Part shown: one piece after another, positions 57,735-64,000 of the stretch
Layout: each line of letters starts with the position of its first letter
How positions within the stretch are numbered: the first letter of the stretch is position 1
Origin: Saccharophagus degradans 2-40
GTDB lineage: Bacteria > Pseudomonadota > Gammaproteobacteria > Pseudomonadales > Cellvibrionaceae
DNA length: 64,000 nt
NCBI RefSeq assembly: GCF_000013665.1
Contig: NC_007912.1
Location: forward strand, 2,714,501-2,778,500
Direction: 5' to 3'
Translations under genes and position numbers: made by a program
Notes under the pieces: generated by a model
What the model was told of the DNA's origin: nothing
The model's database searches: none
Seen by the model: the letters and a program-made list of their open reading frames with translations, nothing else

Positions 57735-59462
57735 TTATACCGTTGCTTTCCAGCGGAAGTGGACTTCGATATGGTTGCCCGGTGGGTGGATAATAAGTTT
57801 TTCGCTTATGGAGCTAAGCAGCGTAAGCCCTCTACCATGGTAGACAGTTTTGGAATCGCGGGTTTTGGCTTCTTCACGTTTTCTTTGCTCGCGCGCTTCA
57901 ACATCGAACCCTTCGCCAGAATCCTTAACCACCACAATCAACAAACCGCCATCCTCACTAGCCTCATGTTTAAACTCAAACTTCACACTACCATGCTCTA
58001 ACGCGGCTAAACGTTCTTTTCGCTCTTGGTAAAACTGAGTAAACCCTCTTGGGTCGTGCTTATCTGCCGATTTTAAGGCAAGAACGCCATGCTCAAGTGC
58101 GTTGGCGTATAACTCTGCAAGCATGGTGTATAAAAAAGTACTGTTCTTTTGCAGGCCGGGCACTTGCGTAACGATGTTAATAAGCAAAGGAAGCGGGTCG
58201 AACTCTTTAAGGCTAGACTCACTTAAAGTAAGGTCCATACTCCAATCTTGCATACCCGATTGCGATAAAATTGCATCGGTATTTTCGGGAACCACTTCGA
58301 TATTTTGGATAATTATCTCAACAAGAGATATATCATCGTCTTTATCGTTAGCTCCTATATGTTGATGTACGCGGCCTAAAATAGTATCAAAAAGCGTATT
58401 CTTGCCGCGCAATTCTTGCATTAAATCATGTAAACGATCTTCGCCAAACATATCGCCTTCGGCGTTTCGAGATTCGAAAACACCATCTGACCACATATAC
58501 AATCTGTCGCCTATATCCAATTCAATACGGGTGGGTTCGGCCTTAAAAGTGCTGCTAGCCAAAACACCTAAAGGTAGATTAGATGAGTTGATAATATCGT
58601 AACTGTCAGTTTTATAACGATATAAATAACTCGGCGGCAATCCACCAGTCCAAGTAAACATTGTTTGCTCGGCAAAGTTTAGCTCTATGCAGGTTGCACA
58701 ACAGAAAAAGCCCACGGGCAATATTTCGTGTAATTTATGATTTATTTCTCGCAAAATATCGGGTAACGCAAACCCCTTTCTTACCATGCCATAGAAGGTG
58801 GTAGCTAAAGGGATAGACCCCACCGCAGCAGGTAAACCGTGGCCCGTAAAGTCACCCAGCAAGATAATCATATTGCCACTGGGGCTCACTTCGGCAACTA
58901 ATACATCGCCATTAAATACCGCCAATGGGGACATGGAGTAACGAATATTGCTTAAATCTAAACACCCAGAATGGGCAATTTTGTCGAATACTTGTTTGGC
59001 TACTCGCTGCTCTTGAATTAAATGATTGTGGTGACGTTCAATTTCATCACGCTGTTTTGCCACCGTCGTATGCATTTCTCGCATACGGCCAAACGCTTTA
59101 ATTTTAGATTGAAGTACAACGCGATTATAAGGCTTGGATACAAAGTCATCCCCGCCGGCTTCCAAACATTCCACGAGCGAATCTGTATCTGAGAGAGAAG
59201 TTAGAAATAAGATGGGCACTAATTCGTCGCGAGCTATTTCTCGAATTTTCTTGGCTGCCTCTACGCCCCCCATATTGGGCATGAGCACATCCATTAAAAT
59301 AATATCTGGCCTTTCGGCTTTAAACGCTGTTACTGCTTCTACACCGTCTGTAACGGGTATGGCTATGTGGCCAGCATTAGAAACTATAGTTGCCAGAATA
59401 AGCCTATCTGGCGCCGAGTCTTCAGCTATTAAAACCTTTAGTGCGTGCTGTTCTACATCCAC
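57735..59462 (-). CDS. hsbR: Response regulator phosphatase/kinase HsbR
   Basis: A 575-residue regulator of three parts. A receiver domain (VLIAEDSAPDR, phospho-Asp in DIILMDVLMPNMGG) is followed by a PP2C/SpoIIE-type phosphatase (MIILLGDFTGHGLPAAVGSI, DRLYMWSDGVFE). Last comes an HATPase-like module (AELYANALEHGVLAL, KDSGEGFD, GRGLTLLSSI). This is the HsbR layout. I chose the GTG at 59462 with AGGA ten bases upstream; a TTG at 59480 has no ribosome site. Its likely partner is HsbA, just upstream. Confidence 0.85.
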   Translation of the reverse strand: MDVEQHALKVLIAEDSAPDRLILATIVSNAGHIAIPVTDGVEAVTAFKAERPDIILMDVLMPNMGGVEAAKKIREIARDELVPILFLTSLSDTDSLVECLEAGGDDFVSKPYNRVVLQSKIKAFGRMREMHTTVAKQRDEIERHHNHLIQEQRVAKQVFDKIAHSGCLDLSNIRYSMSPLAVFNGDVLVAEVSPSGNMIILLGDFTGHGLPAAVGSIPLATTFYGMVRKGFALPDILREINHKLHEILPVGFFCCATCIELNFAEQTMFTWTGGLPPSYLYRYKTDSYDIINSSNLPLGVLASSTFKAEPTRIELDIGDRLYMWSDGVFESRNAEGDMFGEDRLHDLMQELRGKNTLFDTILGRVHQHIGANDKDDDISLVEIIIQNIEVVPENTDAILSQSGMQDWSMDLTLSESSLKEFDPLPLLINIVTQVPGLQKNSTFLYTMLAELYANALEHGVLALKSADKHDPRGFTQFYQERKERLAALEHGSVKFEFKHEASEDGGLLIVVVKDSGEGFDVEAREQRKREEAKTRDSKTVYHGRGLTLLSSISEKLIIHPPGNHIEVHFRWKATV

Positions 59463-59540
59463 GAGGGAACATTCCTGCAACTTGTGGTGATTGGCTCGAT
59501 TAAACTACTCTCGATTATGCAAAAACGCATAAGCTGCGCC

Positions 59541-59849
59541 TTACTGAATTTTAAATAGCTGCTCAAAACTAGAGATAGAAAATATTTTCTTAACCTCTGG
59601 CGAACAATTAGTAATTGTAATTGCAGCTTTATCTCCACCGGCATAATCGCGCAGCACTAACAGCATACCCAGCGCAGAGCTATCTAAATGCTCGGTTTTA
59701 CCCAGATCTACAGTGTAATTTTTGACAGCTGGACCTGCTATATCCTCGTAGCTACGTCGAAACTCGTCGAGAAGGGTCGCATCAAAACGACCGTTTACAG
59801 TAATAGTTAGGGTACCACCGTCACTAGAAACAGAAGAACTAATAGGCAT
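59541..59849 (-). CDS. hsbA: STAS anti-sigma factor antagonist HsbA
   Basis: A 102-residue STAS-domain protein. The regulatory Ser lies in LGKTEHLDSSALGMLLVLRD, the site phosphorylated in such antagonists. The frame extends upstream, but MPISSSVSSDGG at 59849 has GAGAG just before it and matches the family start. In Pseudomonas, HsbA binds FlgM, an anti-sigma-28 factor, and links HptB/HsbR to swarming and biofilm. Its presence beside the flagellar genes fits. Confidence 0.85.
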   Translation of the reverse strand: MPISSSVSSDGGTLTITVNGRFDATLLDEFRRSYEDIAGPAVKNYTVDLGKTEHLDSSALGMLLVLRDYAGGDKAAITITNCSPEVKKIFSISSFEQLFKIQ

Positions 59850-60120
59850 ACTGATCTCTCTTGAAAATAAACATGTTATCTCTTGCCGTTTAGGGCAAAC
59901 CCGCTCGACAATCCCATTTGACTTAAGCATAGACTATTTTCTGTCAATTCAAATGGTAATTTAAAGGCCGCTACCCTTGGTGCCACATGATTGTGCACAG
60001 AGCTAAACATCTTGGCCCTTCTCACTAAAAAATTGGCTTTAAGCCCCCTTTTTATGCTCGCCTGCTAAGCTTACTAAGTAATGTACCTACTTTTATACGT
60101 TAGCGCGGTAATTCTCTATT

Positions 60121-61467
60121 ATGACAAGTGCCTCCCAACCAGATAATCAGCACATCGCCGTATTTTCACCCTACCTGCAAGGTTTTTACCTTGGCGAAAT
60201 TGTCGATCAAATTCGACAGCTATGCTCAATCAACCACTACAAGTTCACAGCGATTCGCACAGATAGCCTAGCCACTTTTGATATCCCCCTTGGAGTATCA
60301 CATTTTACCGGCGTAATAATACTCAAAAATGCTATATCACCCGCCTTAGCAGACCGGATTCTTACAATGGGTATTCCTGTTGTATCCATAGCCTATGACT
60401 ACTACCCGCTGGAAATTCCAGTGGTAGGGTGTGACAACGAACAGGCTGTAGCCCTAGCCTATAACTATTTAAAAGAACTTGGTCACAATCAAATTGCTTA
60501 TGTTGGTGATTTTAGTCAATACGATTTGCGTAAACGCTTTGAGTATTTTGGTAAATTATGCGATCAAGACAAGGACAGCAATAGCGACTTAGACACTTTT
60601 TACCCAGTAGATAATTCCCTATACCGCGGAGGGCTGAATGCAGCCAAAGCATTCCTCAAACGCGGCGACACCTCCACGGCGGTTATTTGTGGGGCTGGGC
60701 TTACCGCTATAGGGTTTTATGAAAAGATAAACAAGAGCAACCGCAAAATAGATGTGGTTGGTTTTGACGCCACATCTATCACACCTATTTACGCGCCAAA
60801 CATCATAGCCGTTGATCAAAACTTGCATTTAATTGCGCATAAAGCACTTGCTGTAATAAAGAATATTCAGCAACAGGAAGAGGTTCAGCGTGAAGAGCAA
60901 GTACCGGCACGCTTGATACTGCCCAACGAGAATAAAGACGCCACATTAAACGACTACATGGTAACGTGCACAGAAAAAAACATCTTCGCGAACCCCAATT
61001 ACGCTAAAGCTTTAATAACCAACAACTACGAATGGACTAAGCAGATAATTGACAGCAACCTAGATGAATTAATGAGTATTTACCCCGTATTTAGAGATTT
61101 TATGCAAGCTGGGCTGCTGTGTAGAACAAAACTAGGAGCCAATAACGAAACTCAACTTGTAGCCACACGCGCTTATACAGAATCCGAAACAATTAATCTA
61201 GGAAGCATGGACCCGCCTTTAAGCTTCAGTGCAGACACTTACCCTGTTGAAAAGCACAACTCCCATATATTTATAGAGGGCATGATAAACACCCACTTTC
61301 CTATAACGGTGGGCGGTAAAAACTGGGGCGTACTTAGCTTTTCTGGACCTGCTAATTTAGCGGAGACAAACAGTAGCTACATGGGCTTTACAAGCTATGT
61401 TGATACTGTCACACAAAATTTAGCCCACGTGCTTTTGGCGAAAACGGTACTAAAAACGAGCGAATGA
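60121..61467 (+). CDS. Cytoplasmic LacI-fold ligand-binding protein with GAF-like C-terminal domain
   Basis: A 448-residue protein. Residues about 10-265 match the periplasmic-binding/LacI ligand-binding fold (HIAVFSPYLQGFYLGEIVDQ, VVSIAYDYYPLEIPVVGCDN, HNQIAYVGDFSQYDLRKRFE, VVGFDA), but there is no helix-turn-helix and no signal peptide. Residues about 300-445 look GAF-like (HFPITVGGKNWGVLSFSGP). It is thus a cytosolic sensor without a visible output domain. The stop overlaps the next start by four bases. A weak sigma-70-like TATACG box is about 20 bases upstream. Known relatives are often fused to signalling output domains. Confidence 0.7.
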   Translation: MTSASQPDNQHIAVFSPYLQGFYLGEIVDQIRQLCSINHYKFTAIRTDSLATFDIPLGVSHFTGVIILKNAISPALADRILTMGIPVVSIAYDYYPLEIPVVGCDNEQAVALAYNYLKELGHNQIAYVGDFSQYDLRKRFEYFGKLCDQDKDSNSDLDTFYPVDNSLYRGGLNAAKAFLKRGDTSTAVICGAGLTAIGFYEKINKSNRKIDVVGFDATSITPIYAPNIIAVDQNLHLIAHKALAVIKNIQQQEEVQREEQVPARLILPNENKDATLNDYMVTCTEKNIFANPNYAKALITNNYEWTKQIIDSNLDELMSIYPVFRDFMQAGLLCRTKLGANNETQLVATRAYTESETINLGSMDPPLSFSADTYPVEKHNSHIFIEGMINTHFPITVGGKNWGVLSFSGPANLAETNSSYMGFTSYVDTVTQNLAHVLLAKTVLKTSE

Positions 61468-63494
61468 ACATGGATATTGAAACATACATGTACACCGTTA
61501 GCGCGTTATTTGTAGTAAGCGCCCTGCTAAACTTTATTGTTTTATTTGCTTATAATCGCTTAGAGGTTAAGAGCAAACAATTCAAAAAGACCAAACAAGA
61601 AATTAACATAGATTCAATCACCACCTATTTTGAAGAGCAATTCAAGCAGACCAAGGGCCTGCTAACAGACAAGCGCTATCAAAAACTGCCCGAGAACATA
61701 CTAAGAGGTGCAAACTTTAACCATATAGTGGCATTGCGATCTGCTTACCTGCGCCTAGAACGCAAGGCCATACCAAACGGCATAAGCAGTTGGGAATACA
61801 ATATTTTTATTATCGAAAAATTGGCTACGGTATTAAAAATATACATGCCGTCGCTATTCGAAAACAAAAAGCTTATTTCTGCGCTCGAAAGGCAAGTAGA
61901 AACGCTTAAAAACAAGCTAAAAAATACGCTAAGCGAGCTAGATACGTACGCAAACAACCCAGTACAACATATTTTAGAATTTGAAAAACTAACCAAAAAC
62001 AACAAACTAACCCAAGAAGAGATTCAACCTTACATTAAAAAGCTAGAGCGTATCATTCACACCTTTTCCGACCCAGAAGCGAGAAAAGCGGAAAGTGACA
62101 AGAGTATTGTTATTGAAAAATCAAAAAATATAGACGAGGCCTATAACAACCTTTCCAGTAATTTCGACAAGCAGACCAAAGAAATTATCGAGCTAGGCGC
62201 CAGCTTAGAAAACTTAAAAGATACCGATCAAGAACAACTGGCCGCCTCTATTCTTGATGACTTGAACTCAGACCTCTCTAAAACTAAATCTAGCAATATT
62301 CACCTAAAAGAAGATATGAGCGAACTTAGAGAAAAAATTTCTTCTATATCATCTAAGCTAAACCCGAAAACAGGTGGCATCCTAAGCTCGGCTCGTATAT
62401 CTGTAGCTAAGACAAACGGCGATGTAGACACATCAGAGTTAAAAACGCTTTCAGATGAAATTCAAGAGATAAACGCCAAAGAAATTGACCGCCTACGCAA
62501 CATAGTAAAAGATCAAAAATCATCCATATTCAATATGGAATCTAAAATTACTACTCTAGAGTCAGAACTGGACGGCAAAGGGGAGCTCACCTCTGAGACC
62601 CAGTCAGTAATCAATCAACTAAAGCGAACTATTCAAGAATCGGAAATGTGCATTCAAGTACTTGAACAAGAAATAGACCAAATGCGCAATCAACTAGTAA
62701 CCATGGATCAGAGCAAAACCCCTGCGCCGCCAGAAGTTTCCGAAAAAGATTTAGAGATGCTAAACAACCAGTTGGACACACTAAACAAAGAGTTAAACGA
62801 GAAAGTTAATGCATCGAATACCAACGAAGCAATAAATAATTACGTTAAAGAAGCAATCACAGCGAATTCTATTGAAGATATATCACTGCTTATTTTTGAC
62901 TGCATTCAACAAGCAGGTGGCGACCCACACATAATTATAAGCTGCAAAGGCAAGGATGTAATTGTTTCAAGCACGGGCAAAATAGCACCACGCGACAAAG
63001 TTGTTATAGACAACATGCAAACCAATGAAGTTAATGAGAGTGGCGACAAAAAATCGATTAACTTTAAATACAACAGTATAAGAGGCACGATTAAAGCACT
63101 TAACCCAGATGAAAATTTATCTGGCAGCAGTAAAGCCATGCTAGAAATAGCAAACATATCAAATAGTATTATTGAAAAAATACTCGCCATCCAAACAGCC
63201 AAAGAAAACACGAAAAAAATTGAGGATTGTAAAAACTCAATACGTAAAACAGCAGCAGACCTAGACAAACTTTACAATAGTAACTCCCGCAAAACGAAAG
63301 ATATTATCAGTAGCAGCTTAGGCCAAGTTGAGGATATTGCACGCACGCTGGGTATCCCCAACAACAAAATAAAGACAATTAAAGAAATAGAAGACGATGC
63401 GATAGCAACCGTTGATGCAGACAAGGTGCTACAACTAACAGCTAGAAAGCAATTTGTTAACATAATATCTAGCCTAGACCAACTTAAAGGCTAA
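61464..63494 (+). CDS. Membrane-anchored coiled-coil protein of unknown function
   Basis: A 676-residue protein. One N-terminal membrane helix (about residues 7-28) is followed by a conserved-looking helical block with YFEEQFKQTKGLLTDKRYQ. A long coiled coil (about 125-460) follows. A small alpha/beta domain near 465-590 (SLLIFDCIQQAGGDPHIIIS, VIVSSTGKIAPRDKVV) has a faint GAF-like feel, and the end is helical. I do not recognise a family. Its 4-base overlap with the LacI-fold gene means the two are coexpressed and probably interact. Confidence 0.7.
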   Translation: MNMDIETYMYTVSALFVVSALLNFIVLFAYNRLEVKSKQFKKTKQEINIDSITTYFEEQFKQTKGLLTDKRYQKLPENILRGANFNHIVALRSAYLRLERKAIPNGISSWEYNIFIIEKLATVLKIYMPSLFENKKLISALERQVETLKNKLKNTLSELDTYANNPVQHILEFEKLTKNNKLTQEEIQPYIKKLERIIHTFSDPEARKAESDKSIVIEKSKNIDEAYNNLSSNFDKQTKEIIELGASLENLKDTDQEQLAASILDDLNSDLSKTKSSNIHLKEDMSELREKISSISSKLNPKTGGILSSARISVAKTNGDVDTSELKTLSDEIQEINAKEIDRLRNIVKDQKSSIFNMESKITTLESELDGKGELTSETQSVINQLKRTIQESEMCIQVLEQEIDQMRNQLVTMDQSKTPAPPEVSEKDLEMLNNQLDTLNKELNEKVNASNTNEAINNYVKEAITANSIEDISLLIFDCIQQAGGDPHIIISCKGKDVIVSSTGKIAPRDKVVIDNMQTNEVNESGDKKSINFKYNSIRGTIKALNPDENLSGSSKAMLEIANISNSIIEKILAIQTAKENTKKIEDCKNSIRKTAADLDKLYNSNSRKTKDIISSSLGQVEDIARTLGIPNNKIKTIKEIEDDAIATVDADKVLQLTARKQFVNIISSLDQLKG

Positions 63495-63596
63495 CATCAA
63501 AGCCCTTACTCGCCCTTACTCAAAAAGCAATATTGAGCATATGTAGCTTAGGGAGTAAACTTAGCTTAACGAATACAAAACAAGGTATATAGCTAC

Positions 63597-64000
63597 ATGA
63601 GCGCGCTCCACCTTTGTGTTATTGCACCCTATTTACAAGGCGGCTATATGGGAGAGATTATCAACCATATACGCCGAGCTTGCGCCACAAGAGAGTATAG
63701 ATTTACGCTCATCCGTACCAATAGCCTTGGCGAATTTTCCCTTAACCTAGGCGCTAGCGAGTTTGATGGGGTAATTACCATTCGAAATGCAGCCAGCCCA
63801 AAAATGGTAGAGTACCTGCAGAACAGAGCAATTCCTGTTGTAGCCATAGCACACGATTATTTCCCGCTAGATGTTCCTATTATCACATCAAACAATGCCA
63901 AAGGCATGGATCTAGCGTTTAATTATTTACTAGAACGCGGCCATAAAAAAATCACATTTATAGGCGATTTATCACAATACGATTTACGCAAACGCTTTGA
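63597..64000 (+). CDS. Second LacI-fold ligand-binding protein, C-terminus cut by window edge
   Basis: I translated this partial gene from the ATG at 63597; 134 codons are visible. It is a clear paralog of the protein at 60121: CVIAPYLQGGYMGEIINHIR, then the conserved Arg-Thr-x-Ser-Leu, VVAIAHDYFPLDVPII and FIGDLSQYDLRKRFE. It has no helix-turn-helix or signal peptide. Output domains, if any, are outside the window. It follows the coiled-coil gene by 102 bases in the same direction. Confidence 0.75.
   Translation, partial: MSALHLCVIAPYLQGGYMGEIINHIRRACATREYRFTLIRTNSLGEFSLNLGASEFDGVITIRNAASPKMVEYLQNRAIPVVAIAHDYFPLDVPIITSNNAKGMDLAFNYLLERGHKKITFIGDLSQYDLRKRF

Noticed and set aside
59970-59985. 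Sigma-54-like TGGCAC site upstream of hsbA
   Set aside because: The -24 is perfect, but GG and GC are 11 rather than 10 bases apart, a spacing sigma-54 does not tolerate well.

Overview
The window looks like the chromosome of a marine gammaproteobacterium of the Cellvibrionaceae type (Saccharophagus or Teredinibacter relatives). Base composition is moderate. The gene order in the gyrA, cmk-rpsA-ihfB and che-flh-fli blocks resembles Pseudomonas but with insertions and shuffling. Genus is inferred from gene content; no rRNA is present. I see no tRNA, rRNA, CRISPR array, insertion sequence or prophage.

Region 1 (1-11.2 kb, all minus strand) is a surface-polysaccharide locus just downstream of ihfB, the same position as the O-antigen locus of Pseudomonas aeruginosa. 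In transcription order it holds manC, wecA, a 720-base gap, a Wzz-type chain-length regulator, rmlB, rmlA, a sugar N-formyltransferase, a WecE-type aminotransferase, a half-length NDP-hexose 2,3-dehydratase, a Gfo/Idh/MocA oxidoreductase and a truncated WecF-like glycosyltransferase. Together these suggest a dTDP-linked 4-formamido-deoxyhexose, possibly also 2-deoxygenated, that is placed on a lipid carrier started by WecA.

Region 2 (11.3-31.7 kb) is housekeeping. It holds ihfB, cysC, rpsA, lapB, lapA, cmk, pyrF, a ComEA-like gene, cysN, a four-helix-bundle gene, cysD, a tyrA-aroA fusion, pheA and gyrA. Divergent from gyrA run mtaD, ubiG, mupP and yciK. It resembles the known gyrA-pheA-tyrA/aroA-cmk-rpsA-ihfB supraoperon, here without serC and hisC and interrupted by sulfate-activation and lapAB genes. 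Seventeen perfect tandem copies of a 7-base unit lie between ihfB and cysC.

Region 3 (31.7-59.9 kb, nearly all minus strand) is a motility block. In transcription order it holds hsbA, hsbR, hptB, fliK, fliL-fliM-fliN-fliO-fliP-fliQ-fliR-flhB, then flhA-flhF-fleN-fliA-cheY-cheZ-cheA-cheB-motC-motD-parC-parP-cheW-DUF2802. A lone plus-strand transglutaminase/TPR gene lies between flhB and flhA. Sigma-54-type promoters can be read before fliL, fliK and flhA, and a sigma-28-type promoter before the ParC/ParP/CheW polar-localisation genes.

Region 4 (60.1-64 kb, plus strand) is a little-known cluster. It has a cytoplasmic LacI-fold ligand-binding protein fused to a GAF-like domain, a translationally coupled membrane coiled-coil protein, and the start of a second LacI-fold paralog cut by the window end. 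This is the best candidate for an undescribed signalling system.
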